A stretch of DNA of 64,000 bases, taken from Mesorhizobium muleiense (GTDB taxonomy: Bacteria > Pseudomonadota > Alphaproteobacteria > Rhizobiales > Rhizobiaceae). The notes beneath the pieces were generated by a model. That model was not told the DNA's origin. It did not search any database and saw only the letters and a list, made by a program, of their open reading frames with translations. The DNA lies in assembly GCF_900099905.1 (NCBI RefSeq), contig NZ_FNEE01000004.1, positions 248,001 through 312,000 on the forward strand. Reading direction: 5' to 3'. Positions 6,837-15,684 of the stretch are shown piece by piece; the stretch's first letter is position 1; each line of letters begins with the position of its first letter. Made by a program: the position numbers and the translations under genes.

Positions 6837-8168
6837 CTACATCTTGCCGTCGTCCTGGAAGACCTCGGTCCAGTCCTTGACCAGGCCATCAAGTGCATCC
6901 TTGGCCGAACCCTGGCCGGCGACGACGTAATCATGGAAGCGCTTCTGCGACGCCTGCAGCAGCGGCGCATAGCTGGGCTCTGCCCAAAAATCCTTCACGA
7001 TGGCCATCGAGTCGAGGAAGGTCTGTGCGTAAGGCTGGCTGGCCGGGAAGCCTGGATCCTTGACGACTGCGTTGAGGCAGGAAAAGCCGCCGAGCGACCA
7101 CCATTTGGCCTGAACATCCTTGTTGGCGAACCACTTGATGTATTTGAGCGCAGCCTCCTGCTTGTCGGAGTAAGAGACCACCGAGATGCCCTGGCCGCCA
7201 AGCTGGGCGAATTGATCGCCGTCGGGCCCCTTGGGATTGGCGAAATAACCTATCTTGTCGCCGCCGACATTTTCGTCCTTCTGCAGGCCTGGCCAGGTAA
7301 AGGCGAAGTTCATGTGCATCGCCACCTGGCCGGATTTGAAGGCGTCGACGCCTTCGCCCATGTAGCTGTTCGAGGCTCCAGGAGGCGTGCAGCAGTCATA
7401 GAGCGCCTTGTAGAACTCAAGACCCTTCACCGATTTCTCGGAGTTGACGAAGCCGTCCATCTCGTATGGCTTGTCGGGATTCTCATATTTGAAACCGAAG
7501 CTGTAGAGCCCGTCCATGGCGCCCATGGTGATGCCTTCGGAGCCGCGCTCGGTATAGATCGATGCGCCATAGACCGTCTTGCCGTCGATCTCGCGCTTCT
7601 GGAAAAACTCGGCGATCTGCTTCAGCTGGTCGAAGGTCGTCGGCGCTGCGAGATCCCAGCCGTACTTTTCCTTGAATTCCTTCTGCAGTTCCGGCTTGGA
7701 GAACCAGTCCTTGCGATAGGTCCAGCCGACGACGTCGCCCATGGCCGGCAGCGCCCAGTAATTCGGCGAGTTCTTCGGCCATTCGGAGTAGCCGACGACG
7801 GTCGCCGGCACGAAGTCGTCCATGCTGATCTTCTCCTTGTCGAAGAAGTCGTTCAGCTTGACGTAGTGGCCGTTCTCGGCCGAGCCGCCGATCCACTGGC
7901 TGTCGCCGATGATCAGGTCGCACAGCTTGCCCTTGGAATTCAGTTCGTTGAGGAAGCGATCGGCATAGTTGGTCCACGGCACGAATTCGAATTTCATGCC
8001 GATGCCGGTTTCCTTGGTGAAATCCTTGGACAATTCGACAAGCGCGTTGGCCGGGTCCCAGGCTGCCCAGCAAAGCGTCAGATCTTCAGCCTGCGCGACA
8101 TTCGAAACGGCGGTCGACGCAAACATCGCCGATGTCAGTCCCAACGTCAGTTTCAAGGTCGATTTCAT
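6837..8168 (-). CDS. ABC importer periplasmic substrate-binding protein (family 1, sugar/polyol type)
   Basis: This 443-residue protein has a Sec signal peptide (MKSTLKLTLGLTSAMFASTA, cleavage likely after AQA near residue 28). The mature part has the layout of family 1 solute-binding proteins, with segments such as YWALPAMGDVVGWTYRKDW and SYSDKQEAALKYIKWFANKD. It is the first gene of the operon leading to the Dha phosphotransfer genes, so the substrate may be dihydroxyacetone, glycerol or a polyol yielding it. Substrate identity cannot be read from the sequence. Two cysteines (DCCTPPG) are adjacent in the mature protein. Confidence 0.9.
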   Translation of the reverse strand: MKSTLKLTLGLTSAMFASTAVSNVAQAEDLTLCWAAWDPANALVELSKDFTKETGIGMKFEFVPWTNYADRFLNELNSKGKLCDLIIGDSQWIGGSAENGHYVKLNDFFDKEKISMDDFVPATVVGYSEWPKNSPNYWALPAMGDVVGWTYRKDWFSKPELQKEFKEKYGWDLAAPTTFDQLKQIAEFFQKREIDGKTVYGASIYTERGSEGITMGAMDGLYSFGFKYENPDKPYEMDGFVNSEKSVKGLEFYKALYDCCTPPGASNSYMGEGVDAFKSGQVAMHMNFAFTWPGLQKDENVGGDKIGYFANPKGPDGDQFAQLGGQGISVVSYSDKQEAALKYIKWFANKDVQAKWWSLGGFSCLNAVVKDPGFPASQPYAQTFLDSMAIVKDFWAEPSYAPLLQASQKRFHDYVVAGQGSAKDALDGLVKDWTEVFQDDGKM

Positions 8169-8572
8169 GCCTTCCTCCCATTTGCGAAACGCGCCCGGAT
8201 GACGGTTTCAAATAACCTCAAAACCCCCTCCTCAGGGGTCTAAACATGACGACGCGGTTAGGCGGCGGGTGTTTAGTAATTTGTTTAGTGATGCAATTTT
8301 TACTAAACAACGCAAGCGAATTCGTCGCTGCGCTGCAGCATAATTCGCTTGTATCTGGGCGGTGGCCCTGGCCGCGCCGTTCTATCAGGAAATATCCCGA
8401 CTTCCTGTCGCTCCTCGGCCGCGTCATCCTCGGTGGCTTCCGCCTTTGACTATGGCGAGTAGGTGGACCCGCTTTGAGTTGGTCCGTTGCCCAGTTGCGC
8501 GGCGACCGCCACCGCTGATATGCGGGGCGCGACCGACCTGCCGCGAGATTGGGTGGATGCATCCCTGAAACA
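8169..8572. promoter_or_regulatory. Divergent intergenic region with a candidate operator at 8271-8308
   Basis: This 404-bp gap separates the ABC-dha operon (minus) from hrpB (plus). It holds a perfect 9-bp inverted repeat, GTTTAGTAA at 8271-8279 and TTACTAAAC at 8300-8308, with a third related half-site GTTTAGTG at 8283-8290. It lies about 100-140 bp upstream of the binding-protein start, where an operator for a LacI-, GntR- or DeoR-type regulator would fit. A short CCCCT/AGGGG stem lies at about 8225-8238. No gene or clear sigma-70 promoter was recognised. Confidence 0.45.
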
Positions 8573-11188
8573 ATGACCAGAAAACCCTTGCCAGAGCTTC
8601 CGGTCTCCGCCGTCCTGCCGGCGCTCGGTGAAGCGCTCGGCCATGGCAACAGTGCCGTGCTGGTGGCGCCGCCCGGCGCCGGCAAGACGACGCTGGTGCC
8701 GCTGGCGCTGCTCGATGCGGCTTGGCTCGGCACGGGGAAGATCATTCTGCTCGAGCCGCGCCGGCTCGCTGCCCGCGCAGCCGCCCGCCGCATGGCCGAA
8801 CTGCTCGGCGAGGAGCCCGGCGAAACGGTCGGCTATGCCATGCGGATGGAGAACCGCACTTCTGCGAGGACCAGAATTCTTGTCGTCACCGAAGGCGTGC
8901 TGTCGCGGATGATCCTCGACGATCCGGAGTTGCCCGGTGTCTCGGCGGTATTCTTCGACGAGTTCCACGAGCGCTCGCTCGACGGCGATTTTGGTCTGGC
9001 GCTGGCGCTCGATGTGCAAGGTGCGCTGCGTACCGATCTGCGATTGCTGGTCATGTCGGCGACGCTCGACGGCGCGCGCGTCGCTCGGCTGCTTTCCGGC
9101 GCCCCGGTGATCGAGAGCGAAGGTCGCGCCTTTCGCGTCGATATCCGCTACGACGAGCGGCCGGCCGGCATCGCCATCGAGGACGCGATGGCCAAGGCAA
9201 TCCGCGCGGCCCTTGCCGAGGAGAGCGGCAGCGTGCTCGCCTTCCTGCCCGGCCAGCGCGAGATCGAGCGCACCGCCGAGCGGCTGCAAGGCCGCGTCAG
9301 TGCCGACACCGACATCGTGCCGCTCTATGGCATGCTCGACAACAAGGCGCAGGACGCCGCGATCAAGCCGGCGCCGTCCGGCCGCCGCAAGGTGGTGCTG
9401 GCGACCTCGATCGCCGAGACCTCGATTACCATCGACGGCGTGCGCGTCGTCATCGATTCCGGCTTGTCGCGCCTGCCGCGCTACGAGCCGGCCAGCGGCC
9501 TGACGCGGCTGGAGACGGTGCGGGTCAGCAAAGCCTCCGCCGACCAGCGCGCCGGCCGCGCCGGCCGCACGCAGCCCGGCGTCGCCGTCCGGTTGTGGCG
9601 GGCCGAGCAGACCGCGGCACTTCCCGCCTTCACGCCGCCGGAAATCCTCGAGGCGGACCTTTCCGGACTTCTGCTCGATTGTGCAGCCTTCGGTGTCGCC
9701 GACCCGTCGAGCCTCTGCTTCCTCGATCCGCCGCCGGCCCCGGCACTCAGCGAGGCAAGGGCGCTGCTTCGTGCGCTCGACGCCATTGACGAGGCAGGGC
9801 GACTGACGCAATCGGGTGCTGCGATGCGCAGGCTGGCACTGCCGGTGCGGCTGGCTCACATGGTCGCCGAGGTGGCAAACACCGGCCGGGCGTTCGAAGC
9901 GGCCATGCTCGCCGTGCTGCTCACCGAGCGTGGCCTGGGCGGCGACGGCGCCGACCTCGAACGGCGGCTGCTTCGGTGCCGATCCGAAAGATCGCCGCGC
10001 GCCACCGCCGCCCGGCAGCTCGCCGAGCGGCTGGCGAAACAGGCTTCACCCTCGCCCTCGAGGAGGGCCGAAGGACGGGCGAGACCCGTGGTTCGCCCCG
10101 GTATGTCGATCCGCGAAGCAGATCGGGGTGGGGTTGGGTCGGGCACGCCATCGCCGACCTCACCCCGTCTCCCTCGCATTGCTGGGCAAGGCTCACTCGC
10201 CGACCCTCCCCTCGGGAGGGAGGGCAGCGCCGGCGCTCTCCTCATTCATGCCTGGCCGGACCGCGTCGCCAGGGCGCGCGGAGAGCGCGGCCGTTTCGTG
10301 CTGGCCAACGGTTCAGGCGCCATGCTCGACGCCGCCGACCCGCTGGCGGGCGAAACCTGGCTTGTCGTCGCCGATCTGCAGGGCAAGGCGCAGAACGCCC
10401 GCATTACGGCAGCGGCGGCGATAGACGAAGCCGACATTCGCGCTTCGCTCGCCGACAAGATCGAGACAAACCGCGAAACCAGTTTCGACCGCGACAGGCG
10501 TGCGGTGCGTGTGCGTGAAACCGTTCGCCTCGGCGCCATCACCCTGTCCGAACGGATGCTGCCGGCGCCGGCCGGCATCGCCGCCGATCGCGCCATCCTT
10601 GACGCCCTGCGCCAACACGGGCTGTCGCTTTTGCCGTGGGGCAAGGAGGCCGAAACGCTGCGCCAACGGCTCGGCTGGCTGCATCGCGGTCTTGGCGCGC
10701 CCTGGCCAGATGTTTCCGATACGGCGCTCATCGACCGCCTCGACGACTGGCTGCTGCCCTTCCTTTCCGGCGCGGCGTCCTTTGCCGCGATCGATCCGGG
10801 CGTGCTTTCGGCCGGCCTCATGGCATCGGTGCCGCACGATCTGCAGCGCCGGATCGAGGCGCTGGCGCCGACCCATTTCGCCCCTCCATCCGGCAGCCGC
10901 GTGCCGATCCGCTATGACGGTGAATGGCCGGTGCTGGCGATCCGCGTCCAGGAGCTGTTCGGTCTCGACCGGCATCCCGCGATCGCCAACGGCGCGGTGC
11001 CGCTGACGCTCGAGCTATTGTCACCGGCGCACCGACCGATCCAGACGACGCGTGACCTGCCCGGTTTCTGGCGCGGCTCCTGGGCCGATGTGCGAGCCGA
11101 GATGCGTGGCCGCTATCCCCGGCATGTCTGGCCGGAGAACCCGCTTCTCGCCACCGCCACCAGCCGCGCCAAACCGCGGGGGACCTAG
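8573..11188 (+). CDS. hrpB: ATP-dependent helicase HrpB (DExH family)
   Basis: RNA-helicase-like DExH protein of 871 residues. Visible motifs are APPGAGKTTLVPLALL (Walker A), DEFHERSLDGD (DEFH box), VMSATLDGARV, ATSIAETSITIDGVRVVIDS and DQRAGRAGRTQPG. The start at 8573 (MTRKPLPELPVS) places the core at the usual distance from the N-terminus. The protein is longer than E. coli HrpB because of an insertion at about residues 490-557 rich in P, S, R and G. That insertion is encoded by palindrome-rich DNA resembling an intergenic repeat, and both sides of it match the family. The biological role of HrpB is poorly known. Confidence 0.93.
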   Translation: MTRKPLPELPVSAVLPALGEALGHGNSAVLVAPPGAGKTTLVPLALLDAAWLGTGKIILLEPRRLAARAAARRMAELLGEEPGETVGYAMRMENRTSARTRILVVTEGVLSRMILDDPELPGVSAVFFDEFHERSLDGDFGLALALDVQGALRTDLRLLVMSATLDGARVARLLSGAPVIESEGRAFRVDIRYDERPAGIAIEDAMAKAIRAALAEESGSVLAFLPGQREIERTAERLQGRVSADTDIVPLYGMLDNKAQDAAIKPAPSGRRKVVLATSIAETSITIDGVRVVIDSGLSRLPRYEPASGLTRLETVRVSKASADQRAGRAGRTQPGVAVRLWRAEQTAALPAFTPPEILEADLSGLLLDCAAFGVADPSSLCFLDPPPAPALSEARALLRALDAIDEAGRLTQSGAAMRRLALPVRLAHMVAEVANTGRAFEAAMLAVLLTERGLGGDGADLERRLLRCRSERSPRATAARQLAERLAKQASPSPSRRAEGRARPVVRPGMSIREADRGGVGSGTPSPTSPRLPRIAGQGSLADPPLGREGSAGALLIHAWPDRVARARGERGRFVLANGSGAMLDAADPLAGETWLVVADLQGKAQNARITAAAAIDEADIRASLADKIETNRETSFDRDRRAVRVRETVRLGAITLSERMLPAPAGIAADRAILDALRQHGLSLLPWGKEAETLRQRLGWLHRGLGAPWPDVSDTALIDRLDDWLLPFLSGAASFAAIDPGVLSAGLMASVPHDLQRRIEALAPTHFAPPSGSRVPIRYDGEWPVLAIRVQELFGLDRHPAIANGAVPLTLELLSPAHRPIQTTRDLPGFWRGSWADVRAEMRGRYPRHVWPENPLLATATSRAKPRGT
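10040..10245. repeat. Palindrome-rich insertion translated within hrpB
   Basis: The segment contains several short inverted repeats (GCCCT/AGGGC around CGAGG; CCTCCC/GGGAGG around 10204-10220) and G-rich then C-rich tracts, unlike flanking codon-biased sequence. Its translation (GMSIREADRGGVGSGTPSPT and so on) is low complexity and interrupts the HrpB alignment between QLAERLAKQA and AGALLIHAWPD. The reading frame stays open through it. It resembles in-frame insertion of a palindromic repeat into a coding sequence; exact boundaries are approximate. Confidence 0.6.
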
Positions 11189-11220
11189 CCTTTCTCCTTT
11201 TCCGGCTATAATCCTTGGCC

Positions 11221-12546
11221 ATGATAAACATCCTGCGGGCGCCCGACTTCCAGCAAAGCCAGCGGCTGCGCCTCAACACGCTGATCAGGCTGCGCTGGCT
11301 TGCCATTGTCGGCCAGAGTCTGACGGTTCTTGTCGTTGCCTACGGGCTGAAATTCCCGCTGCCGGTCAGTCTCTGCTTCGCGCTGATCGCCTGTTCGGCC
11401 TGGATGAACCTGTTGCTGACCTTCCGTTATCCGGCGGCGCATCGGCTGACCCCGCTGCAGGCTTTCGCCATCCTGACCATCGACAGCCTGCAGCTTGCCG
11501 GTCTGCTCTACCTGACCGGCGGCCTCACCAACCCGTTTTCAGTGCTGGTCACCGTGCCCGTGGTCATCTCGGCGACGTCGCTGCCGCTGCGCCTGACCGC
11601 CATCCTCGGCGCGCTGGTGATGGTGACGGCGAGCCTGCTGGTGTTCTTCCATCTGCCGCTGCCCTGGTACGAGGGCGCGCCGCTGGAGATGCCGTTCATT
11701 TACGTCGCTGGCATGTGGATGGCGGTGTTTTCCTCGATCGCCTTCACCGCGATCTACGCCTTCCGCGTGGCCGAGGAAGCCCGGCTGCTCGCCAACGCGC
11801 TTGCCGCCACCGAGCTGGTGCTGCAGCGCGAACAGCATTTGTCGGCGCTGGACGGCCTTGCCGCTGCCGCCGCGCATGAGCTCGGCACGCCGCTCGCCAC
11901 CATCACGCTTGTTGCCAAGGAGATGGAGAAGGCGCTCCGCAATGACCCGAAATACGGCGAGGACGTGACGCTGCTGCGCTCGCAGAGCGAGCGTTGCCGC
12001 GAGATCCTCAAACGCCTGACCAGCCTGTCCTCCGAGGGCGAGGCGCATCTCTCCCGCCTGCCGCTGACCTCGCTGGTCGAGGAGATGACCGCCCCGCACC
12101 GCGATTTCGGCATCTCGATCAAGCTTCTCCCCGGCGAGCGCATCGGCCCCGAACCGGTGGGACGGCGCAATCCCGGCGTCATCTACGGCCTCGGCAATCT
12201 GGTCGAGAACGCCGTCGATTTTGCCCGCAAGAGCGTCACCGTGCGCTGGAGCTGGAACGAGGCAACGGTCACCTTCTCGATCACCGACGACGGGCCGGGC
12301 TTTCCTCCCGAAATCATCGATCGCATCGGCGAGCCCTATATGTCGACACGCCAGGGCACCGAGGCCGGCGGCGGCCTCGGACTGGGGCTGTTCATCGCCA
12401 AGACCCTGCTTGAACGCTCGGGCGCCACGCTCGATTTCCGCAATTCAAACGAGCCGGGCGAGGGCGCCGTCGTGCGGATATCGTGGCCGCGCAGCGTCTT
12501 CCTCAATCCTGAATCGGCTTCGGCCACCATGTTTGACACGGCTTGA
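11221..12546 (+). CDS. actS: Redox sensor histidine kinase ActS/RegB
   Basis: Membrane histidine kinase of 441 residues with about six N-terminal membrane helices. It carries GGLTNPFS (residues 100-107), the quinone-sensing motif of RegB. The H-box AAAAHELGTPLATI has the phospho-accepting His219, and RSQSERCREIL holds Cys259, equivalent to the redox-active cysteine of RegB. The ATP-binding lid is GLGNLVENAVDFA, DDGPGFP and GGGLGLGLFIAKTL. The ATG at 11221 was chosen over a TTG two codons earlier. The response regulator gene follows. In rhizobia, ActSR controls acid tolerance and redox-linked carbon and nitrogen metabolism. Confidence 0.93.
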   Translation: MINILRAPDFQQSQRLRLNTLIRLRWLAIVGQSLTVLVVAYGLKFPLPVSLCFALIACSAWMNLLLTFRYPAAHRLTPLQAFAILTIDSLQLAGLLYLTGGLTNPFSVLVTVPVVISATSLPLRLTAILGALVMVTASLLVFFHLPLPWYEGAPLEMPFIYVAGMWMAVFSSIAFTAIYAFRVAEEARLLANALAATELVLQREQHLSALDGLAAAAAHELGTPLATITLVAKEMEKALRNDPKYGEDVTLLRSQSERCREILKRLTSLSSEGEAHLSRLPLTSLVEEMTAPHRDFGISIKLLPGERIGPEPVGRRNPGVIYGLGNLVENAVDFARKSVTVRWSWNEATVTFSITDDGPGFPPEIIDRIGEPYMSTRQGTEAGGGLGLGLFIAKTLLERSGATLDFRNSNEPGEGAVVRISWPRSVFLNPESASATMFDTA

Positions 12547-12609
12547 ATTGGACAATAGCGCTCCAAAACTATATCTGCGTAAAATTCGGGCAGCAGGAAT
12601 GTCAAGACG

Positions 12610-13173
12610 ATGAATGGCGACGAAACGATTGGCGCAATGGTTGAGGGCGAGGACACCTCGCTGCTGATCGTCGACGACGACAGGCCATTCCTCACGCGCC
12701 TTGCCCGCGCCATGGAGACCAGGGGTTTCGTGGTCGAGACGGCCGAGAGCGTCGAGGAGGCCGTGGCCAAGGCGCGCGCCAATCCGCCAGCCTACGCGGT
12801 GGTCGACATGCGGCTCGCCGACGGCAACGGCCTCGACGTCGTCGCCGCCATCCGCGAGAAGCGCGACGACGCCCGCGCCGTCATCCTCACCGGATACGGC
12901 AACATCGCCACCGCGGTTACGGCGGTGAAGCTGGGGGCCATCGACTATCTGTCGAAACCGGCAGATGCCGACGAGGTTTTCGCGGCTCTTACCCGCACTG
13001 CGGGCGAACGCGCCGCACCGCCTGAAAACCCGATGTCGGCCGACCGCGTGCGCTGGGAGCACATCCAGCGCGTCTACGAAATGTGCGACCGCAACGTCTC
13101 CGAGACGGCCCGCCGTCTCAACATGCATCGCCGCACGCTGCAGCGGATACTCGCCAAACGCGCGCCGCGCTAA
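12610..13173 (+). CDS. actR: Response regulator ActR/RegA
   Basis: Cognate regulator of ActS, 187 residues. The receiver domain has LLIVDDDRPF, the phospho-accepting aspartate in AVVDMRLADGNGLDVV, and the conserved lysine in IDYLSKPADADEV. The C-terminus is the Fis-type helix-turn-helix of the RegA family, VYEMCDRNVSETARRLNMHRRTLQRILAKRAPR, described here by its ends only: it spans the last 35 or so residues. The gene follows actS after 63 bp. The first nine residues may not be translated, as a second ATG (MVEGEDTS) is available. Confidence 0.93.
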   Translation: MNGDETIGAMVEGEDTSLLIVDDDRPFLTRLARAMETRGFVVETAESVEEAVAKARANPPAYAVVDMRLADGNGLDVVAAIREKRDDARAVILTGYGNIATAVTAVKLGAIDYLSKPADADEVFAALTRTAGERAAPPENPMSADRVRWEHIQRVYEMCDRNVSETARRLNMHRRTLQRILAKRAPR

Positions 13174-13303
13174 CGCCTGACCGCCCTTTGCGCGCGCCAA
13201 GGTCGCGTGGCACTGTAAGAACTGCCCTGCCATCGGCGGTTGCGCATCATCGCACAGGGTGATGTTGTCCCTGCCGGCGGGTAGGCGACACGACGGAGAC
13301 GAC

Positions 13304-14500
13304 ATGCACGACCAGAAGCCGCGGCCGATCTCCATCTTTCGCGAATTCCTGGCCAGCGAGGCGGCAGGCGGCATCGTCCTGATGGCAGCCGCGGCCTTGG
13401 CGCTGGTCGTCGCCAATTCGCCGCTGGCCGAAACCTATTTCGACGCCCTTCACGCCTATCTGGGACCGCTCAGCGTATCGCACTGGATCAATGACGGCCT
13501 GATGGCGGTGTTTTTCCTGCTGGTCGGCCTGGAGATCAAGCGCGAGATGCTGGACGGCCAGCTCTCGACCTGGCCGCGCCGCGCTCTGCCCGGCATCGCC
13601 GCTGCCGGCGGCATGCTGGTGCCGGCGCTTGTCTATGTCGCCATCAACCGCGACAATCCAGCCGCCCTGTCCGGCTGGGCGATCCCGACCGCCACCGACA
13701 TCGCCTTTGCGCTTGGCGTGCTGTCGCTGCTCGGCAGCCGCGTGCCGGGGTCGCTGAAGGTCTTCCTCACCGCGCTCGCCATCATCGACGACCTTGGCGC
13801 CGTCATCATCATCGCGGTGTTCTACACGAGCGGCCTGTCGCTCGCCTATCTCGGCGCCGCCTTCGCCGTCATCGCTCTGCTCGTCGTGCTCAACCGCATG
13901 AAGGTGCTGACACTGCTGCCCTATCTCCTGCTTGGTGTCGTCCTGTGGGTGCTGGTGCTGAAATCGGGTGTCCATGCCACGCTCGCCGGCGTGGCGCTGG
14001 CCCTGACCATACCTTTGAAAATCACCCCCGGCATCAGCCAGGATTCAGACCATTCACCGCTGCATCGGCTTGAGCACGGCCTGCACAGAATAGTGCCGTT
14101 TGTCGTCATCCCGATCTTCGGCTTTGCCAATGCCGGTGTTTCGCTGGCCGGCCTGAGCGCAGCCGCCCTGGTCGAGCCGCTGACGCTGGGCGTCGCCGCC
14201 GGCCTCGTCGCCGGCAAGCTGGTCGGCGTGTTCGGTTCTTCTGCGCTTGCCATCCGGCTCGGCCTCGCCGATCTGCCGGTCAATGCCGGCTGGCTGCACA
14301 TGGTCGGCATTTCGCTGCTCTGCGGCATCGGCTTCACCATGAGCCTGTTCATCGGCCTGCTCGCCTTCGCCAGCAATGTCGAGCTCCAGGACGCGGTGAA
14401 AGTCGGCATCCTCGCCGGCTCCTTCATCGCCGCCATCCTCGGCGCCGCCGTGCTGCTGATGGCGCCGGCAGCGAATGGGATGGACCAAGAGGAAGAGTAG
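13304..14500 (+). CDS. nhaA: Na+/H+ antiporter NhaA
   Basis: Inner-membrane antiporter of 398 residues that exports Na+ in exchange for protons. Family hallmarks are [17 protein letters not shown], the unwound-helix region [18 protein letters not shown] and the paired aspartates in [17 protein letters not shown] that bind Na+/H+. About twelve hydrophobic helices are apparent. The start [15 protein letters not shown] was chosen over one 15 codons upstream because the family begins close to the FREFL segment. It lies 130 bp after actR and probably has its own promoter. Confidence 0.95.
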   Translation: MHDQKPRPISIFREFLASEAAGGIVLMAAAALALVVANSPLAETYFDALHAYLGPLSVSHWINDGLMAVFFLLVGLEIKREMLDGQLSTWPRRALPGIAAAGGMLVPALVYVAINRDNPAALSGWAIPTATDIAFALGVLSLLGSRVPGSLKVFLTALAIIDDLGAVIIIAVFYTSGLSLAYLGAAFAVIALLVVLNRMKVLTLLPYLLLGVVLWVLVLKSGVHATLAGVALALTIPLKITPGISQDSDHSPLHRLEHGLHRIVPFVVIPIFGFANAGVSLAGLSAAALVEPLTLGVAAGLVAGKLVGVFGSSALAIRLGLADLPVNAGWLHMVGISLLCGIGFTMSLFIGLLAFASNVELQDAVKVGILAGSFIAAILGAAVLLMAPAANGMDQEEE

Positions 14501-14508
14501 CCGTCAAA

Positions 14509-14694
14509 CGTCGCGCCGCCCCTCATTGCCCTGCCGGGCATTTCTCCCCGTATAGAGCGGGGAGAAAGACGCCTTCGCAAAGGATTTCGCCAATCTCCAG
14601 CGTTGCAAGAAAGGGTGCAGAGGTTGCGGCCAGCGCCCCTTCTCCCCGTTTACGGGGAGAAGATGCCGGCAGGCAGATGAGGGGCAGCGCAAAC
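14509..14694. repeat. Composite palindromic repeat A (RIME-like)
   Basis: Outer arms of about 40 bp at each end are imperfect inverted copies (left core GCCCCTCATTGCCCTGCCGG, right core CCGGCAGGCAGATGAGGGGC). Each arm also forms its own hairpin: TTTCTCCCCG with its complement at 14541-14567, and CTTCTCCCCGT with its complement at 14643-14667. It fills the gap between the convergent nhaA and mmcB genes. It shares the CTGCCGG...TCTCCCC core with the repeats at 60.8 and 62.0 kb. This layout resembles the Rhizobium-specific intergenic mosaic elements. Confidence 0.85.
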
Positions 14695-14725
14695 GTCGAA
14701 GGTTACAGGGGGATCCGAAAACCCT

Positions 14726-15226
14726 CTACTCGCTCTCGCCCTCCAGCGCCGGCACCGCCACGCCGGCAAGTTCCGCCGCGAGCAGCCGCGCTGCTCCGGC
14801 CCGCGCGATCCTCAGCATCAGCGCCTTGCGCGTCGCCGCCGCCATGCGGTGCTCGGGCGCGTCGCGCAGGATTTCGGCGCCGTAGCCGTCGGAAAGGATA
14901 AAACCGCATTCCTGCGGAAAGATCTCCGACGGCACACCGGGATGCGTGGCGAAAAAAAATCGGTCGGAGTGCAGCCGGTAGTCCGGCCATTTGCGGTCGA
15001 CCCTGAAATCCTCGATCGAGGATTTGATCTCGATGATCCAGATGTCGCCCTGGCGGGTCAGCGCGACGAGGTCGGCGCGGCGCCCGGTCGCCAGCGACAA
15101 TTCCGGCAGTACATGCGCGCCCATCTCCCTGAGCAGCCGCTGCACGCCGCGCCGAACCAGCATCGCGCGCTCCGACTGGCGGCCATCGATCAGGGGATTG
15201 AGAGGAATCGGTGAGATAATTGGCAT
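14726..15226 (-). CDS. mmcB: MmcB family DNA repair protein
   Basis: Protein of 166 residues with a PD-(D/E)xK nuclease-like core: ATGRRADLVALTRQGDIWIIEIKSS holds the aspartate and the E-x-K motif, and DRKWPDYRLHSDRFFFATHPG and CGFILSDGYGAEI follow. In Caulobacter, MmcB supports DNA repair together with translesion synthesis. The start MPIISPIPLNPL was chosen because the longer frame upstream reads as intergenic sequence. It is transcribed away from the small gene at 15400. Confidence 0.8.
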   Translation of the reverse strand: MPIISPIPLNPLIDGRQSERAMLVRRGVQRLLREMGAHVLPELSLATGRRADLVALTRQGDIWIIEIKSSIEDFRVDRKWPDYRLHSDRFFFATHPGVPSEIFPQECGFILSDGYGAEILRDAPEHRMAAATRKALMLRIARAGAARLLAAELAGVAVPALEGESE

Positions 15227-15399
15227 GGGCGCACCATGACAGACTTTGTTCACGGTTTGAACCGTTTTCTGGAAGGCACCCAAGGCGCGCTTGAAATGTG
15301 ATTTCTGCTTGAAATCTTGGTACTCAAACGGACGCTGCACGTTCCATACATTAGCAATATGAGATACTGTGCGAATGCGGGTGGCTCCAAGGAGTGTGG

Positions 15400-15636
15400 A
15401 TGATGAACGCGGACGAAATGCAGGCGGTAGCCGACACCCTGATGCGGGTCGTGACGCCTGACATGGCACCCAAGCAATTGATCAAAGCGGCCAGGAAGGA
15501 ACACCCGAACGCGTCAAAGAAGGACATCGCCCGCGCGGCGTTCTTCTCGATTATCGCCAACGCCGAAGAAGACCACGGCAAGGCAAGGAACCTGCAGGCA
15601 TTCGCCATAGCCGAGCGTGTCGACGGTACCTCTTGA
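15400..15636 (+). CDS. Small conserved-type hypothetical protein
   Basis: A 78-residue mainly helical acidic/basic protein (MMNADEMQAVADTLMRVVTP and onward) with no recognised domain, signal peptide or membrane segment. A good ribosome binding site, AAGGAG, lies at 15389-15394, supporting translation from 15400 or 15403. It stands alone between mmcB and hmrR, divergent from the former and convergent with the latter. The segment KEHPNASKKDIARAAFFSII could be a short helix-turn-helix, but that is a guess. Confidence 0.6.
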   Translation: MMNADEMQAVADTLMRVVTPDMAPKQLIKAARKEHPNASKKDIARAAFFSIIANAEEDHGKARNLQAFAIAERVDGTS

Positions 15637-15684
15637 TCCCTGGAAATCCCAACCTGGAAAACGGCTGGCGACGCCGCGCAACCT

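Noticed and set aside
6345..8243. A 632-codon open frame antisense to the importer binding-protein and permease genes
   Set aside because: It mirrors genuine coding sequence, a common effect of high GC third positions. It has no recognisable domain and an unusual composition.
12547..12609. A terminator between actS and actR
   Set aside because: No stem with a T-tract is present in the 63-bp gap, so the two are treated as co-transcribed.
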